Assembly: GCA_947044405.1 (NCBI GenBank)
Contig: CAMRHE010000503.1
Span: forward strand, 1,141,501 to 1,205,500
Source of the DNA: Leptodactylus fallax
Taxonomy: Eukaryota > Chordata > Amphibia > Anura > Leptodactylidae
DNA: 64,000 bases
Reading direction: 5' to 3'
A program made the translations under genes and the position numbers. This document shows, one piece after another, positions 10,340 to 21,877 of the stretch. Numbering within the stretch: the first letter of the stretch is position 1; each line of letters begins with the position of its first letter. A model generated the notes under the pieces. That model saw only the letters and a list, made by a program, of their open reading frames with translations, had not been told where the DNA came from and made no database searches.

Positions 10340-10560
10340 ATACCACACCACTGTCCTCCTTCCATGTATCACACCACTGTCCTCCCTCAATGTACCATCC
10401 CACTGTCCTCCCTCCTTGTACTACACCACTGTCTTCCCTCCTTGTACCACACCACTGTCCTTCTTCCATGTATCATACCACTATCCTCCCTCCAATGTAC
10501 CATACCAATGTCCTCCCTCCTTGTATCACACCACTGTCTTCCCTCCTGGAACCACAACAC
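10340..10560. repeat. 26-bp minisatellite in kinase intron 1
   Basis: About nine tandem copies of a unit like CACCACTGTCCTCCCTCC joined to a variable TTGTAC/ATGTAT piece. The open frames across it are by-products of repetition (PPSLYHTTV), not genes. It lies about 130 bp upstream (in gene orientation) of exon 2. Confidence 0.85.
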
Positions 10561-10616
10561 CATTTTTAGCTTGGGAAATTCACTTCATCACTGAAAAAAA
10601 AAGCTCTGAATACCTG

Positions 10617-10729
10617 CAACCACCACTAGGGGGAGCTCAGTTCATAGGATTTTATACAGCTGTCAAAGAGGTCAATAGAAGCTGTAAAAAGCTCTCCGTA
10701 GTGAGCTCCCCCTAGTGGTGGCTACTGAA
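10617..10729. mobile_element. short foldback element
   Basis: Inverted ends CCACCACTAGGGGGAGCTCA (10621-) and its complement TGAGCTCCCCCTAGTGGTGG (-10728) enclose about 70 bp with a smaller inverted piece (TCAAAGAGGTCAATAGAAGC). A MITE or an end pair of a DNA transposon; superfamily unknown. Confidence 0.6.
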
Positions 10730-11229
10730 TAGCAGTTTCATTTTGTTGGGAAACTGGCTTGTGCCAGGCCCTCCCTCAAACACAGGCCCCATAGTAGACA
10801 CGTGGTGGATTCTGAGAACAAGAGGTGGTTACTTCCATTGAGAATATAGCAGTGAAGGCAGACACGTTCCCTGCTACAGTCATTTCAAAAGGAGTGCTGG
10901 AGATAGCTAAGTGCTGTACTTCTGGTGCTCCCATTGAAATGAATGAAGTGTGGGTGCGTCTGCATGTAACACTATATTCTCGATGGGAGTAAAACACCCC
11001 CCTTTCTCAGGATCGGTGAGGGTCTGACTGCTATGATCAGCAGTTTATGCTCTATCCTATGGAAAGCAGATACAAATTATCATGACATAACCCCTTTACT
11101 GCATGTGCTGTTTTTTCTAAACAAATGAAAATGACTAACCCTTATCAAAAAATTTTGAAATTACCAAAAGTTTACAGTAGGAAAGTAAATTACAATTACC
11201 ACATTTTAATAATACATTTTAATAATACA

Positions 11230-12200
11230 TTTTATTAACCTATTACGGCAGATGTCGGTTGTTTAAATATGGCGACCACTCGGGAGTACTATTATGGCGG
11301 ATGTCGGGAAGGGTTAATCAAATGTATTATTAAAATGTGTACTGTTTTATACAGCAAAGACCCAGAGCTAATGCCCGCACTGATCGCGGGCATTAACCCC
11401 TCTGGCGCCTCGGTCAAAGCTGACCGAAGTGCAAATTAGCATTGTAATGCATTGCATTAGTGATCATACCCCCTGGGGTTCAAGACCCCTAGGGGGTCTA
11501 ATAAATGCAAAAAAAAAGGAAATTAAAAAAAATATAAAAAAAATATAAAAAATATTAAAAGTTCAAATCACCCCCCTTTCCCTAGAACACATATAAAAGT
11601 ACTTAAATACTGTGAAACACATACACCTTAGGTATCCCTGGTCTACAAATCTATACAAATATTTTTCCCACACGGTAAACACGGAAAAAAAAATCAAAAG
11701 TGCCAAACCGTTTTTTCATGTTTTGCCTCTGATAAAAATTTGAATAAAAAGTGATCAAAGCAATAGCAATTCCCCAAAATGGTATAACTAAAAAGTACAC
11801 CTGGTCCCACAAAAAAAGACGCCCTATGCATCCCTGTACACAGAAGTATAAAAAAGGTACGGGTTTCAGAATATGGTGATTTTGGATTTTTGTTAAGGGG
11901 TTAAAATGTAAATAAAACCATATAAATTTGGTAATCCTGGAATCGTACCGAAACATAGAATACAGATGACATATCATTTTAGCTGCACAGTGAACACCCT
12001 AAAAACGAAGCTAGTAAGAAAGTCGCACAAATGCATTTTTCTTCAAATCCACCCCATTCTGAATTTTTTTTCCAGGTTCCCAGTACATTATACAGAATAA
12101 TTAATGGTAACATCATAAAGAAAAATTTGTCCTGCAAACATTAAGACCTTATATGGCTCTGAGAGCGGAAAAATAAAAAAGTTATAGGGTTTGGAAGGGA
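11230..12200. mobile_element. long non-autonomous DNA element (MITE family with relatives at 46440, 54650 and 55600)
   Basis: The wording (CAGAATATGGTGATTTTGG, ATATAAATTTGGTAATCC, GGAATCGTACCGA, GTGAACACC) recurs at 46760-46796/54660-54740 and, in the other orientation, at 55690-55760. The GC-rich first part (11365-11460) contains CTGATCGCGGGCATTAACCC-type segments and a CCCCTGGGG hairpin. The borders were not located precisely. No coding capacity; open frames here are shadows. Confidence 0.5.
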
Positions 12201-12224
12201 TGGGGAGGGGGGGGGGACGAAAAA

Positions 12225-12622
12225 TTCCTCCAGCGGGAAGGGGTGGTTCAGAGAGTAGAAATTTACTTACCTGGTCCTGAGGATCACTAATGATGGACCC
12301 ATGGGATCCAGAAACATTGCAACCACCGGTTCTTGTGATTGGAAGCAGTGTTCTGCCCCTTTCTCCCCGATCTCACATATATCTAATTATCTGTACTATG
12401 GGGGATAACTGTACTAGTCATCCAGCTCCCATAGCACATATCATTAATTACCTGCTAGATCGGTGGAGGATGGGGCAGAGCGAGTCGGGAGAAGCGAAGG
12501 AACACTGCTTTGGATCACATTACCTGGGGTTTGTGACGTCACCAGAACCCCTGAGTCCATCATCAGTGATCCCTGGGACCGGGTAGGTAAATTACTACTC
12601 CGCAGATAACGCCTTTAAATGA
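12225..12622. mobile_element. foldback MITE
   Basis: AAATTTACTTACCTGGTCCT and GAGGATCACTAATGATGG at 12260-12296 recur inverted as CCATCATCAGTGATCCC and GGGACCGGGTAGGTAAATT at 12554-12592. The left arm of the large inverted duplication ends inside this element at 12595. No gene. Confidence 0.55.
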
Positions 12623-12927
12623 CCATCACATAGGAAGGAACAGAAAAATAGTTGATATCGCAATAACTGGTACAAAATACACAATAAAAAGGAACACAGT
12701 ATTTATAGTGACCACTAAATGGTGTAAATAAAATGGCAGAATTGTTTATTTTATGAAATCAGTGACAATCTGGAGTCCAATATTATTATATGGGGTCTCA
12801 GTAAATTTAGCTGTGTCCTTTTATAAAGTTCACGCCCCTTGAAAAGGCCACTCCTACTTTTGCCATGAAATGACATTCGTGAAGCAACATGTGAAGGGCT
12901 CTCCCAGGTTTACGTCCCTGGTGACGC

Positions 12928-13076
12928 ACACACACATGGACAAACCTATACACATACATATATACACATGTATACACACACATGGACCCACCTACACACA
13001 TGTATACACATATACACACGCACACATACACATGTGTACACACACATTACACCTATTTACATATACACACATATTT

Positions 13077-13170
<94 letters not shown>
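12928..13170. repeat. microsatellite (CA)n, (TA)n and mixed ACACAT repeats
   Basis: Imperfect ACACATA/ACACATG repeats, then a pure CA run (13081-13118) and a TA run (13124-13166). The mirrored counterpart at 61190-61440 differs in array structure, as expected of fast-changing microsatellites. Confidence 0.95.
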
Positions 13171-13174
<4 letters not shown>

Positions 13175-13599
13175 GACAGTTCCTCCTGTGACTCTTGGCA
13201 TTCAGTAAGCAGTATTGTTACCTGATATCAAACAACTGTGGGTTTAATTTACATACATAATGTTACTGTGTGTAAGTTATATTTTAAATAAAGTTAACTT
13301 AAAAAAAAAATTGTTACTAGATGATATTGTCATTTTGCCAATAAAGTTTACTATTAGAAAAAAAAAGAAAGCAAAGCACCCATAGAGGAGACATGGAGGA
13401 GATTGTGGAGCTGTTTGGCCACAGACACTGACAGACATGGTGAGGTGTTGTAGTGATATATTGTGTATGTTCTGCCCCTCAAATTACTATTCACCTGTCA
13501 GATACCTGGAAGCACTAACTGGATACCAGAGGTCACATGACATGTCTGATGGGTCGCATGACTGATACCATGACTGATTTAAAGGGCCATACACTTGGC

Positions 13600-14490
13600 A
13601 ACATAAAGGAGTTTCTAGGCCTATGATATTGAGCTTCACTTCCTCTTCTCAGGAAGGCCAGTGTAGCTCAGTCCCATTCAAATGAGTAGGGCTCAGCAGT
13701 AGCATGGTCATGTGACCAACAGACATGATACCACTGCCTGAGAAGAGGAGGTGGAGCTCAGTATCCTAGTCCTGGACAACTCCTTTTAGACTTGTCTTAA
13801 TAAGTGATATGGGTGGGGTAACATGCACCTTAAAGGGGATGTCTGAGCCTATGATACTGAGCTTCACTTCATCTCCTCAGGAAGTGACATCACACCCATG
13901 CTTTAGCTCAGTCCCATTCAAATGAATAGGGTTCAGCTGTAGCATGGTCATGCCTGAGAATAGGAAGTGGAGCTCATTATCAGAGTCACGGACAAACCCT
14001 TTTAGACACTTATTTGTCTTAATAAATTATGTGGGTGGGGTAACATGCACCTTAAAGGGATGTCCAGGCCTATGACACTGAGCTCCACTTCATCTCCTCA
14101 GGAAGTGACACCACACCCATGCTGTAGCTCAGTCTCATTCAAATGAATAGGGTTCAGCAGTAGCATGGTCATGTGACCAACAGATGTGATGTGGTTGCCT
14201 GAGAAGAGGAAGTGGAGCTCATTATCGTAGTTCTGGACAACTCCTTTAAGGTGCATGCTACCCCACCTATATACATTATTAAGGTCCGGGCACATGATAC
14301 TGAGCTCCACTTCCTCTTCTAAGGCAGTGACATCACCACCATTTGTCACATGACCATGATACAGCTGAGCCCCATTCATTTGAATGGGACTGAGCTGCAG
14401 CATGGCCATGTGACTAAAGGACATGTTGTCACTTCCTGAGAAGATGAAGTGGAGCTCAGTATCGTATGCCTGGACAGCCACTTTAAATTG
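13600..14490. repeat. tandem array of about 225-bp foldback units
   Basis: Units begin AAAGGAG/GGGATGTC...GGCCTATGATACTGAGC near 13606, 13833 and 14054, with an inverted unit at about 14280. Each unit pairs AGTGGAGCTCA with TGAGCTCCACTT and contains CCCATTCAAATGAATAGGG, itself nearly self-complementary. The AAAGG..TGTCC ends resemble TTAA-target MITEs. Mirrored at 59875-60770. Confidence 0.75.
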
Positions 14491-14519
14491 TAGGCAAAAA
14501 ATATGGAATCATTGAAATA

Positions 14520-14990
14520 AAGCATTATGTGAACAGACATCTAACATTCCTATTATGTTGCATGTACAGACAGCTCAAATTTCATATAAACCAGTCATTA
14601 TAAGCATAAATATACATACAATAACATCAGTGAGTGATGCATTATGTGAACAGGCACTTAGTATCCTCCACTATATTGCAGGCACTTACAGCTGGATTTC
14701 AATCAAACAGAACAGCATGGATATACATGCAATGACATCAGTACATGACGCATTGTGTGAACAAACACCGAGTGTCCTCCACAGTCTTGCATGCACGGAA
14801 AGGGAAAACTTCAACCAAATAAAACAGTTATTATAACCATAAATATACATGCAATGCCTTGTGTGAACAGGAGCTTAGAATCCCCCACTGCGGTACATAC
14901 ACAGGTAACTCAAAACTTCAATCAATTAAAACAGTCATTATAAGCATAAATATACATGGAGTAGCATCAATAAATAACTTGCTATGTGAA
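14520..14990. repeat. tandem array of about 110-bp units
   Basis: About five diverged copies of a unit with GCATTATGTGAACAG, CCTCCAC, TTCAATCAAA and ATAAATATACATGCAAT. The open frame across it (93 codons) is identical in the mirrored copy (59519-59800), which reflects recent duplication rather than coding function. Followed by about 330 bp of unique intron sequence present in both arms. Confidence 0.7.
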
Positions 14991-15535
14991 CATGCACCTA
15001 AAACCACAACAAAATTGTATCAAACTAACAAGTAGGCCCAAAAGGCAGTTCATAAATGTATCACATATTAAAAAATGTTTTAGTCCTGGAATCCCCTATA
15101 AATGGAGTCTGTCCGGTCCAAAATGTCTCCAAACCAATATGCACTTCCCGGATGATTTGCATATCCATAAAAAGATGATCATCTCTGCATTGCTTTACTG
15201 GTTTGTGGACCATATTATAGGCCCCTTCTTGGCTCTGTTATTGTATTTTGGACCTGATAGACTCCATTTCATGGTGAATGATGTTTTGCAGCAGCTGAAT
15301 TCACACTTCAGCTCACTGCCCTAGTATCTAAATAACCTGACCAAGGCACAATGCCTTGTTACTGCCCCCAGGTAACTGAGCACCCAGGGTACATGCCCCG
15401 CTAGCACTCTCTTTTCTTACCCCCTAGTCACACTACAGCTGTAAATGTGATGTGTAAATCTGGAATATTCTTACTTCTGGTTGTCTCAGTGCAATAGAAC
15501 TGGAGAGGTGATAACCTGATACTACCAAAAAAGCC

Positions 15536-15690
<155 letters not shown>

Positions 15691-15697
15691 CACCTAC

Positions 15698-16205
15698 CTG
15701 AGGCTCTCTGGTCTTTCTGCAGGTCTTGGGTCTTCTGGACATCTTCACCGGTCTTGATCGATGACTTCTGTGCTTCAGTTGAAGAGGTCTTGATGAATCT
15801 TCTCTTCTTGGCACATTTCCGGTGGGCAGTCACATCTTCATTCTCATCCTGGATGGCAGAAAACATCTTGGAGGATCTGGATGGGACAGTTCTCTTCCTC
15901 TTCTTAGATGTCTTCGTATCTTCATCCGGTGAGGTCAGGACGGTACGTCGCTTCTTCTCCTTCCTCCTGATGATGAAGTCCTTTCCTTCATCCTTCATGT
16001 CCTGCTCATCAGCCGATGAGGACAGGACAGCACGCCGTTTTTTCGGTGCTTTCTCCATCACGCTCTGCTCATCAGCCGATGAGGCAGAGGTAGGTCTTCT
16101 TTTCTTCACTCTTCTCCTCCTCAAAACAATCTCCTCTTCCTCCAAATCCATGAAATCGCTTTTGAAACAGTCAGCAGATCCTCCAACGTCGCCAGTCAAC
16201 TCCAA
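15698..16205 (-). CDS. PKC-like kinase exon 1: repeated basic/acidic N-terminal region
   Basis: 508 bp from ATG (MELTGDVGGS) to the donor CAG|GTAGGT at 15698/15697, ending in phase 1. The roughly 169 aa are low in hydrophobics and show repeated modules: a basic cluster (KKRRPT, KKRRAVL, KKRRTVL, KKRKRTV, KKRRFIK) followed by a serine/acidic part (SASSADEQ, SSSADEQ, TSPDED, SRSSK, TSSTEAQ). Each cluster looks like a nuclear localisation signal, and each basic-x(2-3)-Ser/Thr arrangement looks like a substrate site for basophilic AGC kinases. The PKC C1 and C2 domains are absent. The translation is identical to the interrupted copy at 56658-58766. The role (nuclear targeting, autophosphorylation) is inference. 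Confidence 0.82.
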
Positions 16206-16435
16206 CTGTCACTGTCACCTGCCAGTCACCTGCATCAGACTGGCCGCACGGCTGGCACTGGTCATGTATTCAGTAACTGACCAATACAGTTCAGCCATAT
16301 CTGCCATTGACTTATATTATACATTATACATGAACTGATAATATTTTCTAATAAATTGTAATAGATTTAATTTTAATTGATATTAATGTAAATGTGGCAC
16401 AAACATCCGCCATATTTATGTAAGACATGTTCTGT

Positions 16436-17064
16436 GACATGTATGACAACTGTAATACAAATACATTACATGGGAGACCAAACAACGTGTACTGGTTACC
16501 CCAAATACAATGCGGTGAGATATGGCCAATATATTATCTAGCATGCACCACGGGGTGAGATTTGGTGGGATTTGCTCCACAGTTTGAATTGTTAAGTATA
16601 ATTCTTACACTATTGATGAATGAGCCCATTTTATCACTTTTACTGAGATTTGTGGCACAACCATTAAAAGTTATATAAGTTGCTCCCCCTCGGGAAACTG
16701 CACATTGTTCATAAGCAGAGCTGGGATAAGGGACGGCCATCCAGGATAGCAGGGGATGTAAACTCCTAAGGCCATAAATATTTGATTGTGGGCGGCCAAG
16801 AGTCAGTCCCTGTACGGACCAGCTGTTCATGGGTACGTTCAGTCTCTGCGCTATACAGTGCATGGTATCATAAGCAGATGTCTCCATGCCCTATATAGTG
16901 CAGGGGAACCAATACTGCAGCTCATAGACATCAATGGGAGCTGAGCTACAGTAACGGTGCCTGGCCACTATACAGAGCATGGAGCTATCTGCTTCAGCTC
17001 CTTGCACTGTATAGTACAGGAACCAGACATTAGCCCCTGACCAATCAGATATTTAAAAAAAAAT
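16436..17064. other. gene-free stretch upstream of the kinase gene
   Basis: Unique-looking AT-rich sequence beyond the duplication arm. A part at 16860-17040 (TATAGTGCAGGGGAACC, GAGCTGCAGT-like pieces) resembles the interior of the TTAA MITE at 45495-45903. No gene, promoter or RNA recognised. Confidence 0.4.
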
Positions 17065-17345
17065 CTCCCTTAGGCTGGGACCCCACATTGCGAAAACGCG
17101 GCAATTTACAGTACCTGCAAAGTGGATGGGATTCTGACTAATCCTATCCCCACATTGCAGAAAAATATCCGCAGTGGAAATGCTGTGATTTCAAAAACTG
17201 TTGCGTTTTTGTAAATCACAGAATGTCAATTATACATATACCGCTGGCGTTTTCCGTATAGGTATAATAGGGACAGAAAAGCGCTGTGGAAAATTTAGGC
17301 CGCATTATTTTCCGCAGTGATATTTGGCGCTGGTTCCCATGTATG
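17065..17345. mobile_element. Harbinger-like MITE, second copy
   Basis: Shares GCAATTTACAGTACCTGCAA, AAAGTGGATGGGATTCT, CACATTGC-GAAAAATA and CTATAGGTATAAT-like pieces with 7303-7605. The start CTTAGGCTGGGACCCCACATT is typical of MITE ends that begin TTAGGC/TAAGGC. The right border is unclear. Confidence 0.45.
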
Positions 17346-18100
17346 CTATGGGAACCAGTATCTTAAGGGGCCCATCTCCACTGTATGTTATGTAAGGTGT
17401 TTGATGGTTGGAGGGCCCATTGTTTGGACTCCACTTGATCATGAGCACGGGATCTTATATACTCTGTTTGAATGGAGCAGTGGTCACGCATTTGGCTATC
17501 TCTGCCTGTCCCATAGATTTGGAATTAAGAAGCAGCATACATGTGCAAGAAAGAGAGGACATGGGACACCCATTTTTGTAATTGTGGTGGTGGGACCTCC
17601 AGCAGTCAGACACTTATCTCCTATCCCGGAGATAAGATGCACAGACTTTGAAGTAAGGTGAGAATTCTCAGGCGGTTCCCTTCCATGACTCTAGGGGCAG
17701 TATTTCCACAACATACAGTCTATCCATGCAATTTCAGAACCTCCTGAGGAGTGGGCATTTAACTAGAAGACCAGATCAACCCATCAGATATCACAGAAGG
17801 ACAGAAGACACAGGGGCGCACACTAGACCTTCCTGCAGTGCTATCATCAGTTCACACCACATATGAGCACATCAATGTAGCAGAGCTGAGCTGGTCATTT
17901 GGCACAATGTGCTGTGGTTTTCCCTTAGGTTGCTGAATATTAATAGCACAGCTATATCTGTATTTAGTGTAGCATTAACAGACTCTATGAACATGGCTAC
18001 AAAGCTATTAGGTATGGTAGTCTGGAAGTGTCACGTGCTTACAGGGTCATGTAAAGATAGCTTAATCACTTCATATAATGACATGTTACATAGGGACATA
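17346..18100. other. gene-free stretch
   Basis: No repeat family, exon pair or RNA gene could be supported. A 114-codon open frame at 17317-17661 has no recognisable motif and a composition typical of chance. The last 17 bases (18084-18100) equal those left of the Tc1 copy at 5584. Confidence 0.35.
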
Positions 18101-19692
18101 CTGTATCTCACAAAAGTCAGTACACCCCTCACATTTTTGTAACTATTTCATTATATATTTTCATGGGACAACACTGAAGATCTGACACTTTGATACAATC
18201 TAGAGTAGTCCGTGTACAGCTTGTATAACAGGGGGTAAATTGTGGTGTGTCCTGAAAATCACTCAACACACAGCCATTAATGTCTAAACCCCTGGCAACA
18301 AAAGTGAGTACACCCCTAAGTGAAAATGGACAAATTATGCCCCAAGTGTCTATATTTTGTGTGGCCACCATTATTTTCCAGCACTGCCCTAACCCTCTTG
18401 GGCTTGGAATTCACTGGAGCGTCACAGGTTGTCACTGGAATCTTCTTCCACTCCTCCATGACGACATCACGGAGCTTGTGGATAGCAGAGACCTTGGGCT
18501 CCTCTACCTTCCATTTGAGGCTGCACCACAGATGCTCAATAGCGTTTAGGTCTGGAGACCTTTACCCTCAGTTTCTTTAGCAAGGCAGTGGTCGTCTTGG
18601 AGGTGTGTTTGGGGTGGTTACCATGTTGGAATAGTGCCTTGTGACACATTTTCTGAAGGGATGGGATCATGCTCTGCTAAGTATGACACAGTACATGACA
18701 TGTTGGCATTCATCATTCCCTCAATGAGCTGTAGCTCCCCACAGCTGGCAGCCCCAAACCATGACACTCCCACCACCATGCTTGTCTTTGTACTCCTCAC
18801 CATACACAATTGACACCATCTGAACCAAATAAGTTTATCTTGGTCTCATCAGACCACAGGACATAGTTCCAGTAATCCTTGTCCTTAGTCTGCTTGTCTT
18901 CAGCAAACTGTTTGCAGGCTTTCTAGTACATTATCTTTAGAAGAGGTTTCCTTCTGAGATGACAGCCATGCAGACCAAGTTGTTGCAGTGTGCGGCATTG
19001 TATGGTCTGGTCACTGACAGGCTGACCCCCCCCACCCCCCAACACACCCCTTTTAACCTCTGCAGAAATGCTGGCAGCTCTCATATGTCTATTTTGCAAA
19101 GGCAACCTCTGGATATGACGCTGAGCATGGGCACTCAACTTCTTTGGTCGACCATGGCGAGGCCTGATCAGAGTGGAACCTGTCTTGTTAAACCTCTGTA
19201 AAGTCTTGGCCACCGTGCTGCAACTCAGTTTCAGGGTGTTGGCAATCGTCTTATAGCCTAGGCCATCTTTATGTACAGCAACAATTCTTTTTTCAGATCC
19301 TCAGAGAGTTCTTTGCCATGAGGTGCCATGTTGAAGTTCCAGTGACCAGTATGAGAGAGTGTGAGAACGATAACACCAAATTTAAGACATCTGCTCCCCA
19401 TTCACACCTGAGACCTTGTAACACTAACCAGTCACATGACACCAGGGAGGGGTATAGGCTAATTGGGCACAATTTGTTCATTTTCACTTACGGGTGTACT
19501 CACGTTTGTTGCCAGCCAATGGCTGTGTGTTGAGTGATTTTCAGGGCACAACAAATGTACCCTGTTATACAAGCTGTACACTGACTACTCTACATTGTAT
19601 CAAAGTGTCAAATCTTCAGTGTTATTACATGACAATATATAATGAAATTATTACAAAAATGTGAGGGGTGTACTGATTTTTGTGAGATACTG
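18101..19692 (-). mobile_element. second-family Tc1-like transposon, full length but decayed
   Basis: 1592 bp with inverted ends CTGTATCTCACAAAAGTCAG and, at the right, the complement of CAGTATCTCACAAAAATCAG. TA dinucleotides flank both ends (18099-18100, 19693-19694). Subterminal AGTACACCCCT repeats recur at 18305 and 19490. The transposase is on the minus strand and broken by many indels. The family is common in fishes and frogs. Confidence 0.92.
18300..19330 (-). pseudogene. Tc1-like transposase relic
   Basis: The coding strand is minus. The start region near 19320 reads ATG-GCACCTCATGGCAAAG (MAPHGKE-type start). The helix-turn-helix/linker piece at 18923-19213 includes RPRHGRPKKLSAHAQRHIQR and LGLHGCHLRRKPLLK. 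The rest of the catalytic domain down to about 18320 is recognisable only as DNA similarity to active relatives and contains stops, frameshifts and deletions. Not functional. Confidence 0.8.
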
Positions 19693-19694
19693 TA

Positions 19695-20184
19695 GGTATA
19701 GGGAGTACGGAGGTAGCAGTCACACCCAGGCCCTGGTACCTCAGGGGGTCCAAAGGCTGCTCAGCATTATTATAGATAACACATAGCAGTTGGGGGCTTT
19801 GCTATAGATTTTGCATTGCGCCGACCATGAAAGATGTTATTAACCTCTTTGCTGCCCTAGACCATCAGAGACCTTATCACTGACTTATTCACTAGTCTAT
19901 TCTACCAAAGATGTGAACATTAACTTTTTTACTTCTGTAACCTACATGAGGTTTTAACTCCTTCTCTGCCCTAGATCACCACAGATGTTATTACTAAATC
20001 CGTCACTGACCCAGCCCACTAGAGAAATTAGAGGAGATTTCCAGACCCAAATGGAGATTTCATACTAATGACCTATCCACAGGACCCCGCACAGATCAGC
20101 TGTTCTTGGCAAGCTGATGCAGCGACAGAAAGCATGTGTAGGTTGCTCCGTCCTATTCAAGTAATAGGAGTGGAGGTAAAATTT
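19695..20184. other. gene-free stretch
   Basis: Unique AT-rich sequence with loosely repeated words (CTAGATCACCA / CCTAGACCATCAGAG, TTAACTCC/TTAACTTT at 19840-19990) that suggest an old short tandem repeat. Nothing else seen. Confidence 0.3.
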
Positions 20185-20714
20185 CCCAGAGCCAGTGGCG
20201 TAACGATCACGGTCGCAGGGGGAACCCCCTGCGACCGCAACCGGGCCAGTGGGGTAGGGGGCCCGTGGTCAGCTGGAGATGGCCGGAGCCCCCCAGACCA
20301 CTATGATAGCGGTCAGGGAAAGCCTGGTTCCCCAACCGCTATACATACTGTTATTGGAAAAGGGCCCTGGCATATTGCCAGGCTCTTTCCAATAGATGGC
20401 AGCCCAGGGGAGGTGACTGAAAATAATAAATACATATTCTCACCTCTCCTGGGCACAGCGTTCTCTCCGGCGCTCTTCCATCATGTGGCTGAGGCCTGTG
20501 ATTAGGCCCCAGAGGTCTCATGGAGCGCAGCCGCATAATGAAGTCAGTGCGCCCCCACGTGACCGCTGAGGCCCAATCACAGGCCTCAGCAGCGACGTCT
20601 GAAGAGGGCCTGAAGACGCTGAAGACAGCAGGATGGAGCAAGGATGCTAAGGTAAGGTAAGGCAAGGTGAGTATGAGAGTTTGTTATTTTTAATCACCTT
20701 CCCTGGGCCTCCGA

Positions 20715-20756
20715 TTATTATACTCTGGGGTCTGAGGAGACCCCAGAGTATAATAA
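20715..20756. other. perfect 19-bp hairpin module
   Basis: TTATTATACTCTGGGGTCT, loop GAGG, then the exact complement. The same hairpin, varying only at the loop or edges, occurs in the other elements of the group (26358-26395; imperfect at 31320-31350/31585-31615, 36088-36128, 36722-36762 and 37058-37098). Confidence 0.85.
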
Positions 20757-20774
20757 CACCGGAGCAGAGGGGGG

Positions 20775-21185
20775 ATGTTGGGAGCATATAATACTGTGTG
20801 GGGGCCACTGTGAAGCATATACTACTGGGTGGGGGCCACTGTGGAGCATATAATACTGGGTGGGGGACACTGTGGAGCATATACTACTGGGTGGGGGCCA
20901 CTGTGGAGCATATACTACTGTCTGGGGGCCACTGTGGAGCATATACTACTGGGTGGGGCCCACTGTGGGAAGCATATAATACTGGGTGGGGACCACTGTG
21001 GGGAGCATATAATACAGGGTGGAGCCACTGTGTGGAGCATATTATACTGTGTGGGGCCATTGTGGGGAGCATATTATACTGTGTGTGTGGGGGAGCAATG
21101 TGGAGCATATAATGCTGTATGGGGGCCACTGTGGAGCATATAATGCTGTGTGGGGGCCACTGTTGAGCAAATTATACTGTTTGGG
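20775..21185. repeat. minisatellite inside hAT A (about 31-33 bp units)
   Basis: About 13 units of GGGGGCCACTGTGGAGCATATA followed by ATACTGGGTG or CTACTGGGTG. Parallel open frames on both strands are artefacts of the tandem structure. Confidence 0.9.
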
Positions 21186-21294
21186 GCCCCGTATCTGTCA
21201 CTATCAAGAATTTGCTGTAGGGAGGGGGTAGGGGGCCCCGGACAAAAGTTTGCACCGGGGCCCACAAGACTTTAGTTACGCCACTGCCCAGAGC

Positions 21295-21877
21295 CACCAT
21301 TATACAGTGCATGGGGCTGCTGTGTCGCTTTATTACTTAAATAGGGGCAGACTGCGTTCCCTCACCGTCCCCTGCATCAGCTTCCTATGCCTAGAGGCTG
21401 TCAGAACAGCTGATCAGTGTGAGGACCGGGTGTTTGACCCCACAGATGACGTACTGATGACCTATCCTGTGGCCAGAAAACCTGTTTAACTACTTTTTTC
21501 TAGCCCACAAGTGATGTTACCATTAACGTTTTAACTATCCTAGACTAGCAAGAATGTCACTAATAATCCAGGCTCATTACCTAAAATTAACTAAAGATTA
21601 TCTGTCCAATAAGAGATGATTTATTGATAGTCATTATTTACTGTAAATATGAGAAGGTGCAAGTTGCAGGTTTGCTGAAGAAGGCCGACAATCTGGTTTG
21701 AACAGGGAACCCCATTGTCCATGTCTGCCCCTGATCAGGACGCATAGTGTATCACAGCTTTGTCTGTATGGGGCTAATTAGCCCCAGACTAGTCAGAGAG
21801 CCCATGCCATCACTAACCTCTAGCTACCACTGAGAGCACCTACAATAGACACATGAGCACCAGGACTGGACCATGGA
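21295..21877. other. gene-free stretch between two hAT elements
   Basis: The first 190 bp continue a MITE-like repeat that was the hAT target (CAGAGCCACCATTATACAGTG... with GATGACGTACTGATGACCTATCC). Then unique sequence. No genes or RNAs seen. Confidence 0.3.

Larger units (their letters stand above)
20193..21286. mobile_element. hAT-type non-autonomous transposon A, with target duplication
   Basis: 1094 bp with inverted ends CAGTGGCGTAAC...GTTACGCCACTG and a perfect 8-bp target duplication CCCAGAGC (20185-20192 and 21287-21294), diagnostic of the hAT superfamily. Inside are a GC-rich part (20200-20640), the perfect hairpin at 20715-20756, and a minisatellite of 31-33-bp units. No transposase. 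Related copies are at 21878, 23719 and 31246. Confidence 0.95.

Noticed and set aside
12807..13225. Several overlapping open frames rich in H, T, Y, V and C
   Set aside because: Translations of CA/TA microsatellites without any stop-codon or start constraint.
14098..14481. 127-codon open frame with a counterpart at 59874-60257
   Set aside because: Lies wholly within the foldback tandem array; repeated MQLSPIQMNGAQLYHG-like pieces reflect the DNA repeats.
14986..15324. 112-codon open frame conserved in the mirrored copy (59031-59369)
   Set aside because: The two copies differ at four amino acids where exon 1 differs at none, it is antisense within intron 1, and it has no motif. Its conservation follows from the recent duplication.
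16534..16887. 117-codon open frame upstream of the kinase gene
   Set aside because: No motif, no splice continuity and no counterpart in the right arm.
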